From: Aulostomus chinensis
Lineage: Eukaryota > Chordata > Actinopteri > Syngnathiformes > Aulostomidae
Direction of reading: 5' to 3'
Assembly (NCBI GenBank): GCA_037954235.1
Contig: JBBMOA010000007.1
Location: 30,545,832-30,609,831 of the forward strand
DNA: 64,000 bases
The notes below the pieces were generated by a model. It saw only the letters and a program-made list of their open reading frames with translations, ran no database searches and was not told the DNA's origin. Positions 1 through 10,330 of the stretch are shown piece by piece (within the stretch, counting starts at the first letter, position 1; every line of letters begins with the position of its first letter). The position numbers and the translations under genes are program-made.

Positions 1-91
1 GGAAGAGGTTGAATTAATCTACGTCATCAATGAAGTAAATATTTCCTGACTTTGTGACCTGCCACTCGTCTTCACCTTTTTCCCTCAACAG

Positions 92-3000
92 GTCCAAATG
101 CCATTTCTGTCAGCTTGTCCCCGATGGGCTGCTACGTGATGGTTGGCTTGGCCTCTCGCAGGATCTTGCTGCATCCCACCACTGACCACATGGTGGCACA
201 AGTCTTCCGCTTGCAGCAGCCGCACGGAGGCGAGACGTCCATCCGGGTGAGACCTGACGAGATGTGGGTCACGTCTCAGCAGTTTAGTGGCGTGACTTAC
301 TTACAGTTCCTCAACTATATTTTTAGAACACAGTGATCAACAATTATATGATGGAGAATGCCAATCAAAACAGTTGCAGTTATTGTTTGATACAAAGAAT
401 TCATCCACAACCTAAGTTATGAAATGTGTACGTTAGCCAAGAGGCGGTGTCAATGTCACCTTCACGTCTCCGTCTCCTTGACTGGGTTTTGCTAGTGGAG
501 ATCTTGGCGTCATTTTGGCTGTTTGATATAAAGTGATGTCCAAGCTTAGCGATCCTGTAGTGGAGCGATGTGTGAACAAAGATGATGGTGGTGTCAGGAA
601 AAGTGAGCAGGGAGACCAGGTTGGGGGAGCACTGTTGGTTAGCATCGACAGCACCGATGACACGTGACCGCTGGAGTGATGTTGGTTCATGCGGGACATG
701 AATGACAGGATATCGAGGTGGTTTCCTGACCGTTGCAGGAGTGCGCCCATCTCAAAACTGGTAGGAACCCAGATAATCTGGTACTTTTAGATCCCTGTAT
801 TTATTGCCCTGATGGTTGATGTTAATCAGGAAGATTCCATCAGTACTTTCCAAGCAGAACCACAATAGCCAATCAGACAGCAGTCACAGAGCACCTGACA
901 GTGTAACCAAGCAACAGTAAGCATTGTAGCTCTTGAGGCTAATGATAGTTATTAATTAATTAACTGGTGGTGAAAACTCACTTCAAGTCCCGGCTGACGT
1001 CCCTGTGCTGCCCCCTCCCAGAGCACAGACCAGATCGGTTGGTGCTCCTGCTGGGTTTCCACTGCAAAGCCCTACTTCAGCAACTTGTTGCTCCGTGTGT
1101 GTCTCCACTTAACATCTGCTTCCTCGTGAGATCACGTGAGAGCACACGCTTCACTGTGGGGGGACCACGCTGTTCAGATCCTGGTGTGTGTATCCAGCTT
1201 CAGCTGCTCACAACAAGCCTCTAAGGCAGCCACTTGACTTCTGGTCAGAATTCAGACACCATTACGTAATGCTGACTCAACAACAACCGTCAGAGCATTG
1301 CTGCTTGTATTTGAAGGCTGGATTGCTGCACCGGAAGGGATTTTTGTATCTTCATGGTCCTTGGTCAAACTCGTCAAGATGAAAAATGGAAGATTGTGTG
1401 TCCTTGCCTGAAACTGGCAAGTAACTGAATTTTGGACCATCATGAATATTTAAAGGTTGTTCTGGTCGTTTGGTTCAGATGTTCCTAATTTATGTTTCAT
1501 GTCCTCAGAAGTCAGAGGAACGTATTTATCTCCATGTAAATGAGAAACATTTGATTCCAGCTTGTATTTTGATGGTTTGCCATCACGCCAGAAGCTGAAC
1601 AGACCCGCCAAGTTTTGGTACTGGTTCTCAACATGTCGCTGTGTTTCAGATGGTGTTCAACGTAGTTTATCCCATGGCTCCAGACCAGCGGCGCCATGTC
1701 AGCATCAACTCTGCTCGCTGGTTGCCAGATCCGGGGATGGGCCTGGCGTATGGAACCAACAAGGGGGACCTGGTGATCTGCCGGCCTGTGTGAGTCTCTG
1801 AGCCCCGACCATGGACTGAAGCGGTCTGAGTCAATGCTAGCATGTCCCAGTTCAGACTCCTGATCAGTGTTGCAATCATCTGTCAGGCACTTCAGTGTAG
1901 AATGAAATTACCTGAGGAGTACTTCTCCTGTGATGTCACTTCCTTTGATCACGGCTTGGTGTCACACTTCAAATATAAATGTTGGTAGGACCCCCCCCCC
2001 CCCCCGGGCCCTGATGTGATTATTTTAATGGTCTCTCTGAGCAGGAAGGTCTTTAATTGATGGATCTCCATTAGCCTGCTAACGAGGTTGTTGTCTCCAC
2101 GATTCCACGAAGACTTCCTGCCTCTGCCTTCAAGACTTCCTGCGTGGGAGTAAATGAACAAGTGTTTGTGTGTTTTAGGTTCTACCGCAGCGACGGTGAG
2201 AGCCCTGCAGAGTCCAGCAGCGAACCGTTGTTCTCAGTCAACAACAGTGGAACAAGCCGGACCCGAGGTTCTGACAGACCAGGGTGAGATACTCTTGTGC
2301 TTCCTTTGACTAAAGGAGGACATCCCAGATTCTGGGGCTTGCTCTGAGTTTTCAGGTGACCATGTGACCAGAAGTGAACCAATGGAAACAGAGAGACAGA
2401 TACAATCACTTCCTGTCGGCTGGTAACTCACTGACTCCTTCTGTTTCTCTTTCAGGCCAAATCGTTCTGGCTGGAGACTCGACAGAGACATGGGCTTGAT
2501 GAACGCCATTGGCCTTCAGCCGCGACATCCCGCCCCCTCTGTGACGTCACAGGGAACCCAAACGCCCATCATCCAGCTGCAGAACGCAGAGACACAAACT
2601 GAGAGGGAGCTATCGGAGCCCAGCGTCTCGCAGCCGGCTCTCAGTACTGAAACGCCATCTCAGATATTATAGATATTAGACCCCACCCCCAGGATGTCTC
2701 CCCTTATTTTAGACCCCACCCCCAGGATGTCTCCCCTTATTTTAGACCCCACCCCCAGGATGTCTCCCCTTATTTTAGACCCCACCCCCAGGATGTCTCC
2801 CCTGATATGAGACGGCACCGTCTGTTTTAAATCAGTGTTGTCAAACTTCTTAGAGGCATCTTCTTCTCTCATCAGATGTTCCGATTGAGGCGCCGTCTAA
2901 TGGAGCAGCAGTTGACCAGCAGACTGAGGCGTCTCAAAGCACCAGAACTCTGGATGCCAGCCAAGCTGCGGTGGAGGCCAACACATCGGCAGCGAGCGCC

Positions 3001-3638
3001 GGTACTGCTCTGCTACCTTAGCGTGTCCAGGTCACAGGAAGCGTTCCCGGTTGATTCGGCTTGTTCAGTGACGTGTTGCTCTTGTTGCTCCTGCAGACTC
3101 TCCCGAGTTCGGTTCCGGTGAAGACGCTCTGGCTCGGATCCGCCGGCTGATAGCAGAGGGCGGCATGACGGCGGTGGTCCAGCGGGAGCAGAGCACCACC
3201 ATGGCTTCAATGGGCGGCTTTGGCAACAACATCATAGTCAGCCATCGCATCCACCGTGGCTCTCAGACGGGCCCCGGAGCCGCCCGGGCCGCCGCTGACC
3301 CCGCCATGTCGGCCCACACCACCACCTCCTCCTCAGGATCTCCCCTCCTCACCCAGCCACAGGCCCATGTCTACCCTCAGACCGAGGGCCCAGCCCCCAG
3401 CCCGGCTGACCAGCTGGCCCCCATGTGGGGCCCCCAGCCCCCCCGCCTCCCTCTGCCTGTAGACATGGACGACGTGTTTGATGGGGCGCGAACAGACGAC
3501 GACTCCCTGCTTGGACCCTCTCCATCTCCTCTGCTTCCATCGTCCCCCTCTTCATCGTCATCATCCTCTCACAGCCCCCTCTCCAGTGGCGGTGGAGGCG
3601 GGGCTAACAGTTACCCTGGCGACCCATATAGCAGGTAG
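92..3638 (+). CDS. ambra1: ambra1, 3' six coding exons (partial; 5' part lies outside the window)
   Basis: AMBRA1 is a WD40-containing scaffold that promotes autophagy through Beclin-1/ULK1 and acts as a CUL4-DDB1 substrate receptor. Exons joined in phase are 92-246, 1650-1789, 2179-2283, 2456-2643, 2876-3001 and 3097-3638 (stop TAG), giving 417 C-terminal residues. Recognisable AMBRA1 stretches include VGLASRRILLHP, RRHVSINSARWLPDPG, GTNKGDLVICRP, DRDMGLMNAIGLQP, MTAVVQREQSTTMASMGGFG and NNIIVSHRIHR. Two TQT motifs, known in the human protein as dynein light chain (DYNLL) sites, are kept at 2556-2564 and 2592-2600. The last exon ends in a Pro/Ser-rich, low-complexity tail. The donors of exons 4 and 5 are GTACTG, a weaker form, and the exon 4 end is the least certain boundary. 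Which teleost paralogue (a or b) it is cannot be told. Confidence 0.93.
247..1649 (+). other. ambra1: ambra1 intron (1.4 kb), nothing further recognised
   Basis: This intron lies between donor GTGAGA at 247 and acceptor CAG ending at 1649. Short open frames on both strands have no recognisable content, and no repeat stands out. Confidence 0.7.
1991..2005 (+). repeat. Poly-C run of 15
   Basis: An uninterrupted run of 15 cytosines followed by GGG in the ambra1 intron between the exons ending at 1789 and starting at 2179. It is prone to slippage and may be mis-sized in assembly. Confidence 0.9.
2456..2643 (+). CDS. ambra1: ambra1 exon with two TQT dynein-light-chain motifs
   Basis: This exon encodes the region GWRLDRDMGLMNAIGLQP followed by TSQGTQT and NAETQTERE. 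The paired TQT motifs are the established DYNLL1-binding sites of AMBRA1 that tether it to the dynein motor. The acceptor is ttcag at 2451-2455. The donor at 2644 (GTACTG) is inferred because it leaves one base, which the next exon needs. Without it the frame runs to a stop at about 2672. Confidence 0.8.
2678..2809 (+). repeat. 33-bp tandem repeat, four copies, in an ambra1 intron
   Basis: Unit starts (AGACCCC) lie at 2678, 2711, 2744 and 2777, exactly 33 bp apart. The unit is C-rich and carries ACCCCCAGGATGTCTCC. It lies just 3' of the exon 4 donor. The minus-strand frame across it reads a repeated IRGDILGVGSK, which is a by-product of a period divisible by three. Confidence 0.95.
3097..3638 (+). 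CDS. ambra1: ambra1 terminal coding exon
   Basis: The exon follows a ctgcag acceptor and opens with an acidic stretch (SPEFGSGEDALARIRRLIAE) matching the human SGEDALSRIQRLMAEGG block. The invariant MTAVVQREQSTTMASMGGFG block comes next. The rest is a Pro/Ser-rich tail with a polyserine run and a polyglycine run, ending at TAG 3636-3638. The tail is poorly conserved with human, as expected for a disordered region. Confidence 0.92.
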
Positions 3639-3932
3639 TCCTCCTACTGGCCAGTGGATGTGGAGCAGAGGGTCCCCCCAAAGCCTTATCTCCCAAAGAA
3701 GGGTGCTGCTTCAACTCTGCACAGGGTCTCCCGCCTGAAAAGAAGGGACAGAAACCCAGACCCCGCCCACCTCGAGACCTGCGTCTGCGAGCACTTCCTC
3801 TGCACTTAAACCTGGACTGAGCGCCATCATTCCACGCCAGAAAGGGCTTCTACTTGAACAGAGCGCCAAGCTCCTCTCTGCCCGTCTCTCGAAGTGTCCG
3901 CATGATGGAAGACAAGGTTCCTTTGAATTAAA
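3639..3932 (+). promoter_or_regulatory. ambra1: ambra1 proximal 3' UTR with ATTAAA poly(A) signal
   Basis: Sequence after the TAG has no further frame. An ATTAAA hexamer at 3927-3932, about 290 bases past the stop, is the first plausible polyadenylation signal. Longer forms are possible, since no AATAAA was noted before the TG run at 4.3 kb. Confidence 0.4.
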
Positions 3933-4303
3933 GTGCCATGGCGGGGAGGCGGGGCTTATTCTGAACACATTTACTCCAATGTGCTGCATTCAGTGCCATG
4001 TGATGTTGAAACTTGTTGTGATTGAAGTGTTTTAAATCCAGCACTACTTTTATTTTGAAGCCTGTTTTGTACCATGTGTAATCACGACGCTTGAGGAGAG
4101 ACAGGAACCGCGTGGGAGGCGGGACTCAGCACGTGGAGGTGGTTACTGACTGTCAATCAATCACTGATGACTGAATTGAGCTGCAGGCTGCAGCTCACCA
4201 CACGGTTGTTTTATTTTTTAAGGCTGAAGAGGAAAAGAACCATTTCCTGCCCCCCCCCCCAACCCAACTACCACCCAACAGACCACCTGGCCCTGTTGCA
4301 CTG

Positions 4304-4305
<2 letters not shown>

Positions 4306-4366
<61 letters not shown>
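4306..4366 (+). repeat. (TG)n microsatellite
   Basis: About 30 uninterrupted TG units downstream of ambra1. The short frames through it are spurious. Confidence 0.97.
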
Positions 4367-4368
<2 letters not shown>

Positions 4369-4551
4369 AGAAGTTGAAATAAGTTGAGTGTCAGAAAATA
4401 AGCTGATAAAAGCTGATAAGCAACGTATCAATATGTGTATTGATAAAACTCGAGTGGCCGGCGTGTATCTGGTAAAACATTGACTGTTGCAGCATCACGA
4501 CCTTCTGACCTCCCAGTGAGGAGCGAATGTGGCGGCCCGGTCACCGGCGAG

Positions 4552-4700
4552 CTGGTCATTTCAGCATCGTTTTGATCCGTTTATCACAATTTTAATCAGG
4601 CAGATCTCCTTTGGAAGCAGCCGCCATCCAGACATACTTCCTGGAGGTGCTGTGATGATGTCATGGCCCAGATACCATGGCTGTGATGATGTCACCATCC
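4552..4700 (+). repeat. Dispersed repeat copy A (GATGATGTCA-type)
   Basis: The segment holds TTCAGCATCGTTTTGATCCG, then two close copies of a GATGATGTCA...CCAGATACCATGG module. Related pieces occur at 8308-8375 and 51968-52145. No terminal repeats, tail or coding content were recognised, so the class is unknown. Confidence 0.5.
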
Positions 4701-7115
4701 TAAGCTCATGTGTAGGTTCGTGTTAGCTCTGTGTTGTTTCTGTCTGATTGCTCTGTTGGTCTCAATCATCATGAGACCCGAGATGTTGCACTGTGAGACT
4801 CAAACGTCCAGCGACTCCTCTGAAGCCCAAACCCCCGGTTCTGTGTGTCTGTGGCGATGCCGCTCACCAGGGGGCTGCCCGGCTCTGTGGTACCCTGTAG
4901 AACCGGGCTCAAGACCGGCCAGAGGGCGGATACTTTTGTTACATTCCCACTGAAGATAACAAACTGAATGTCATTGGCCGGTTGATCAGGTTTGAGTGAG
5001 TGATTGATAATAAACAGGTCACTGGTCCTCAGCGGACAAGTTGATCATTTTGGCTGAAAGTTTCATTGAACGCTGATGACATGGAGGATATCGGGTCAAA
5101 CTTGGCTAACTAGCTAGCGCTGTCAGGTTAGACATGTTTGTAGTTTCGTTGGGAAACTGCTGTCCAGTCCAGCTGACATCAGCAGGGGGTTTTCCCTGAA
5201 CTTCTCACCAACCAGAAACGACCTTTGGTTTTATTCACTGGAACATTCCTGGATCCGTCTAAACGGGTCCTGGGGCGGAGCTTCCGGACCAGGCAGCCAG
5301 CAGAGTTCCAGTCAGATGACTTGACTTGCTGGGTGGACAACTCGCAGTTCAGGTCACAACGATCCCTCTGGGTCACTTCCTGTAGGAGTAACCACGGTGA
5401 CTGGCTACAGTACTTTAGTTCCACCATTGGTGAGCAGCTGGTTGTTCTGCAGATTCAATTATTGATCATCTAGAAGATGTCGATGTCGGCCATGTTTGTT
5501 TATTCAAGATGACGGAGCAGCAAAGCGTCACATCTAAGAAAATGAGCTTTATAAAATCAATTAATCATCAATATTGAAGAATCTGTCAGATCAATGGACT
5601 GATGCTGCAGCTCAGTGTGTGAGAGAGAGAGAGAGAGAGAGCGAGAGAGTGGGACCATGTGTGTGTTTGTGTGTGTGTGTGTGTGTCCCTGCAGTCTGAA
5701 ACTTGAAACTTCCTCTCAGCCTCCGTCAATCTGTACAGCTCGAACTGTTTAAGTTTATTTTACTTTTGATTCCACGTGTGTGTGCACAAGTGTGTGTGTG
5801 TGCACTGATGGTGTTGACGTTGTGTGTGGGGTCAAAGGGCGGGATGGCTGGCTAGTGACGGACCTAACCAGATGAAGATCGGAGCTTGTTGATGGACCTT
5901 CGTCTCCGTGGGTTGGTCCGAGTGAGATCTCGTTTCCAAGGTGACCTGGCGGGAAGCACGAGCAGGTGACCTGAATGCTCCTCCTGGCTTTACTTGATCA
6001 ATGAACATTTGGAAACGTGTGCGTGTGCGTGTGCGAGAGAGAGAGGGTACAACTGTCGATGCGCGACTGGATTCTTTGCTTTGACTTTTAGACGTGACGT
6101 CATTAAAGAGCTTTGAGAGTTTTCCTGTCATCAGCTGATTGTTGAAGTTTATTTCATCAAGCCAGTCGATGCTCTGGTGGGCGGCGGCGATCAGCTGATC
6201 ACTGCTGATTGGTTCTCTCCAGGTAGTTGACAGGAAGAGACGTGAACTGTGACGTCATTGTTCCACCTTCGGTTGATAGAAGTTCTCACTGTCCTTCAAC
6301 ACAGAAATCCGGACCTTCTCAGCTGGAACCAGAGCTTCTCCTTAGTTTTGTGGTTCAGATGATGGTTCCACCTGCTACATGTGGAAGTTCTGTTCCGTTC
6401 TGGCAAAGGACAGAGAACTAAAACTGGCCGAAGCATAAATAAATGAAAGTAACATTCTGGTAATTAATAGTCTCCTTCAGTTTGTTTATGCATTTCTACA
6501 CTTATTTTTATATTTCTGCATTTATTCATCTTCTATTTCTCTGTCTGTTAATAGTGCAGGCGGGCCACCAGAACCAGGACGGGTCAGCTGGGCCCATTCT
6601 GGGCTTTCTTAGTCTGTAGTGCCCCACTAGTGATACAGGGATGAAGACCAGAAGCAAATGTAGAAATACTGAAATAAAATATGACACTAAAATAGAATGT
6701 AGAAGTACTCAGAAGTAATAGTAAAATAGATGTAGGAACACTGTCTAAATATGTGTGGCCCTTCAGAAGTACAGAAATAAAAGGAAAACCCTTTTTCATG
6801 ACCAACATGTTTTTATCTTTCATCTCCTCGCTTCTGTGCCGTTGTTTTCTTCCTCTAATGGGAGGAGCAGATGTGAATAAGCTGGCCATCACGTGTCAGG
6901 GGGAGGAGCTTCACCGCTACCTGTAAGACTCAACTGAGGGCCGAGTCCGCCAGTTTTCCCGCCGAATGAAGCTGTCCGATGTTCCGGTTTTTCTGGGTCC
7001 CTGTTTGATGTAACTCACGGACCCAAATTCACCACAACAATTTTAGATCCCTCAGGTAGTTTGCAGCGACTCGTTTGTGAGATCATAACCAGTGACATGG
7101 AGGCAGAGCCCGGTG

Positions 7116-7216
7116 TGACGTCATGAACGGACGCCCCTCAGATGAGCAGGGGAGGCGCTGCCGCGGGACTCAGCATCCTGAGGAGACGCGAAGCGGCTGC
7201 AGCCTCCGGTGCTCAG
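7116..7216 (+). promoter_or_regulatory. chrm4: Candidate chrm4 promoter / noncoding first exon
   Basis: An exact CRE palindrome TGACGTCA (7116-7123) heads a CpG-rich block that runs to about 7350. CAG at 7214-7216 is followed by a strong donor, GTGAGA. The chrm4 coding exon has an acceptor seven bases before its ATG, so an upstream noncoding exon is expected. This is the best-looking donor in a CpG-rich setting. Inference only; the transcription start is not visible. Confidence 0.4.
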
Positions 7217-7940
7217 GTGAGATGTCGGCAGGTCCTCACGGGTCGGGGGACGTCACAGTGCGGTTCGGATCCACTCGGGAGTTCAGCTGTGACTCACCGG
7301 GAGTTCGAGTCCGGCTCGTGTAGGTTTGAGCGAGGTCGGCGGGTAAATTCATCAAGAGGCGAAACCTGAAGAGAGAAACTTCAACCGGATCCGGGGGTCC
7401 GCGGTCACGTGCATGACGCGATTGTTTGTGTTTATGTGAATACAATTTCCTGACCACAAAGACCACGTGATTGCGCCTCATATTTTAATAACATTTTGTA
7501 GTCGCTTTCTATGATTTGTGTAGACTTTCGCTGATCTCCTGGTTTTTCTAAAGAAGAAAAGTTAGCTTTTGAGAAAAAATCTGACACTGACAGAGAACTA
7601 AACACAAACGTTCCAAAGGTTTTTATTATTATTTTTAATTATGACTTGATCCATGTCAGCGATGCTGGATCAGCTGGGTGTGAGATCCGTATTTCTGGAG
7701 GTAGAAAGGACCAGGAAGAGTTCGAGCCGCTGTTTGGCTCCATCCAGTGGACCTGTGGATCCGGTCGGAGGTGGCGGTCACGGTGCTGAGAATACGGAGG
7801 ACTCGAACTGTGTTTATCTCCTGCACTAATACGAAGCACCACCAGAGGGCCTCGTACTCGCGTTTGAGAAGCACCTATGTGAATTTATCTGAGGCTGAAA
7901 GAACTCAGTATCGTTTCCCTTAGATGATAGCCTCATCAAG

Positions 7941-7974
<34 letters not shown>

Positions 7975-8712
7975 TAGGCCTGTAATAAACAAACTTACAC
8001 TCATGTAGACAGTTGTAGTTTCAATCACTGTGTCTGCTGCTTTCTTTTTTTCAGCTGACGCATCCCAATAATTGATTATTTAAATGGGAGGTTGATCAGG
8101 CAGCAGTGTGACACTGCAGGATGTCGGTCTCAAGCTTCCTGCTTATATGACCTTTGACCTCAGGGATCATGACAGTGCGGTGAGTTGAGATCAAATATGG
8201 TTTTAACGTCGATCAACACACCAAGATGTTAATCAGAACTGCATCAGAGAACCAGCATTTTAAAATCTGTAAGTTGGTCGTCATGGCGACAGACCTGACC
8301 AATCACGTTGTTATTTTAGCATCATTTTGATCTGTTGTATTACAATTAAATCTGCACTGATGATGTCATGACAACACAGTGAGACGGTTATTTAGTCCTC
8401 CTGATGATGAGGACGATGGTGAGGTGTGCAGAGACGTGATGTCATCATGTGCGTCTGGAAAAGGGGATGGAATCATCTAATCATTTATTGATCGAGTCTG
8501 AATCAGAACATTGAAGTAATGATGAAATATTTCACTTCATCAGGATGTTTGCTGTCCTCGCCAATCAAGGCGGGTGAGACACTGGTGAGGGTAACGCAGC
8601 GTGCTAGCGCTGAGCGATGCTAGTGTTTAGCCTGAAGCTCCACGTTACGACCTGTTGCAGTGCTCAGGGTGATGTCATCCCGTGTGATGGTGACATCTGT
8701 GTGTGTTTACAG
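7217..8712 (+). other. chrm4: Region upstream of the chrm4 coding exon (probable 5' intron)
   Basis: The TG run at 7942 and a dispersed-repeat piece at 8308-8375 lie here. A perfect DR1 element in minus sense (TGACCTTTGACCT, 8148-8160) lies about 560 bp before the ATG. The stretch ends in the acceptor TTTACAG (8706-8712). No other coding sequence was recognised. Confidence 0.5.
7942..7973 (+). repeat. (TG)n microsatellite
   Basis: About 16 TG units in the region upstream of chrm4. Confidence 0.95.
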
Positions 8713-8718
8713 GGAATC

Positions 8719-9999
8719 ATGGGACCCTATCTCAATGCCTCTGCCAGGCTCCGCCCCTGCATCAACACTTCCTGTCACTCTCCTGTCATTGTGGCATGCC
8801 CCTACAGCACGGCTGAGCTGATCCTCATCGTCATGGTAACCACCTTCCTGAGCACCATCACGGTGCTGGGCAACTCACTGGTCATCCTGTCAATCAAAGT
8901 GAACCGCCACCTGCGGACAGTCAACAACTACTTCCTGCTGAGCCTGGCGGTTGCCGACCTGATTGTGGGCCTGGTGTCAATGAACTTGTACACTCTGTAC
9001 CTGGCACGCGGCTCCTGGCCGCTGGGAGCGGTGGTCTGTGATATGTGGCTGGTCCTGGACTACGTGGTGAGCAGCGCGTCTGTCATGAACCTGCTGATCA
9101 TCAGTCTGGATCGGTTCCTCTGCTTGACACGTCCACTCAGCTACCCGGCGTGGAGGACGGGGAAGATGGCCGGTGTGATGATTGCTGCTGCCTGGCTGCT
9201 GTCCCTGGTTCTCTGGGCGCCCGCCATCCTCTCCTGGCAGACAGCGGCAGGGAAACGCGTCGTCCCTGAAGGAGCGTGTTACACTCACCTGCTCGCCAGC
9301 CCCAGTGTCACCCTGGGGACCACGCTGCCCTCCTTCTACCTGCCCGCGCTCGTCATGATCGGCCTGTATGGCCGCGTGTCAGCTGCCAGCCGCAGCCGAC
9401 TCAGCACGCTTCAGTCAGACAAGGACACGCTCAGATCGTCCAGTCTGTCCATACGAGACTTCCTCTTGAGACAGAGGAGCTGGGTGACCAGCGAGGCAGC
9501 CTCAGAAGTGTCCCAAAACCAATCAGAGTCCAGCACTCCCAAACGCAGGACCATTCACAGAGTGTCCAGAAGTCCGGGCGCCAACTCAGAGGCGGCAGAT
9601 ATCGCTCTGCCTCTCACTCGCCCAGCTACGCCGCACTCAAGGGACGAAGACGAGTCCTCGTCCAACGCTGAGCTTCACAGGACAGCCTCAGTTGCATTCT
9701 CTGCCTCCTTCAGGTCTCAGGAGCGAAGGCGGCGGCGAGTGATTGCAAGGGAGCGGAGGGTCACCAAGACCATCCTGGCCATATTGCTTGCCTTTGTCCT
9801 CACCTGGACGCCGCACAACATCATGGCTGTCGTCGCAGCTTTCTGCCACATCTGCATACCGGACGCGCTGTGGAAAACGGGATACTGGCTGTGTTACGTC
9901 AACAGCGCCATCAACCCCGGCTGCTACGCCCTGTGCAGCGTCACCTTCAGAAAGACCTTCTGCAGCCTTCTGTGCTGCCGCAGCGCCAAGCTGCGCTGA
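8719..9999 (+). CDS. chrm4: Muscarinic acetylcholine receptor M4-like, single coding exon, 426 aa
   Basis: A class A GPCR of the muscarinic family; M2/M4 types couple to Gi/o at the plasma membrane. The ATG at 8719 is chosen because it follows a splice acceptor (TTTACAG, 8706-8712), as in other chrm genes. An upstream in-frame ATG at 8617 lies beyond that acceptor. Visible features are N-glycosylation sites NAS and NTS (residues 6 and 16), D80 (2.50), C107 (3.25), D114-Y115 (3.32-3.33), T198/T201 (5.39/5.42), W363 (6.48), N367 (6.52), Y389/Y393 (7.39/7.43) and NPGCY (399-403). M4-like stretches are SIKVNRHLRTVNNYF, GAVVCDMWLVLDYVV, MAGVMIAAAW and GYWLCYVNS. Odd points are DRF instead of DRY, His366 at 6.51, Ser205 at 5.46 and Ser119 at 3.37. 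Loop 3 is shorter and less conserved than in human M4. The frame is fully open, and position between ambra1 and mdk matches mammalian CHRM4. Confidence 0.9.
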   Translation: MGPYLNASARLRPCINTSCHSPVIVACPYSTAELILIVMVTTFLSTITVLGNSLVILSIKVNRHLRTVNNYFLLSLAVADLIVGLVSMNLYTLYLARGSWPLGAVVCDMWLVLDYVVSSASVMNLLIISLDRFLCLTRPLSYPAWRTGKMAGVMIAAAWLLSLVLWAPAILSWQTAAGKRVVPEGACYTHLLASPSVTLGTTLPSFYLPALVMIGLYGRVSAASRSRLSTLQSDKDTLRSSSLSIRDFLLRQRSWVTSEAASEVSQNQSESSTPKRRTIHRVSRSPGANSEAADIALPLTRPATPHSRDEDESSSNAELHRTASVAFSASFRSQERRRRRVIARERRVTKTILAILLAFVLTWTPHNIMAVVAAFCHICIPDALWKTGYWLCYVNSAINPGCYALCSVTFRKTFCSLLCCRSAKLR

Positions 10000-10330
10000 G
10001 ACCGTCGCTTCAAACTCCTCCTCCGTGGATCGCTGGGGGTTCCCGGACCCCATATTGAACCCCGAGATCAATGAACAAACTCCCAACATTCCGTCTTTAA
10101 TCAGTTTCTTTTTACAAGAATCTATCATTGAAAAATAGATTTGTACAGTTTGTTAGTGGAGCTTCAGCTACTGTAAAACTTTCACTGTTAAAAAAACTAC
10201 AAAATGTCGACTAAGCAGCAGAGCAACAGCCAAACCCAAGCGTAAAGGTCAAAGGTCAAAGGTTTGAGTCTCTGTGTGTGTCTGACGAAGGGAGACGCTT
10301 GTTCCGTGGATCCTGCTGGAGTCTCGTCTC
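10000..10330. other. Convergent 3' UTR interval of chrm4 and mdk
   Basis: Only 331 bp separate the chrm4 stop (+) from the mdk stop (-), so both 3' UTRs must share or crowd this interval. No AATAAA was seen for either gene here. A perfect DR1 (AGGTCAAAGGTCA) sits at 10246-10258. Confidence 0.6.

Larger units (their letters stand above)
3933..7115. other. ambra1-chrm4 intergenic region
   Basis: No coding exon was recognised here. It holds the TG run at 4306-4366, a GA run near 5620-5648, short TG runs near 5660-5690, and a piece of a dispersed repeat near 4552-4700. Exact TGACGTCA octamers lie at 6095-6102 and 6250-6257. Confidence 0.6.

Noticed and set aside
2660..2872. Minus-strand frame with repeated IRGDILGVGSK
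   Set aside because: It is generated by the 33-bp tandem repeat in an ambra1 intron.
8617..8718. Upstream in-frame ATG for the muscarinic receptor
   Set aside because: The added 34 residues include a splice acceptor (TTTACAG, 8706-8712) and do not look like a muscarinic N-terminus. The ATG at 8719 is the expected start.
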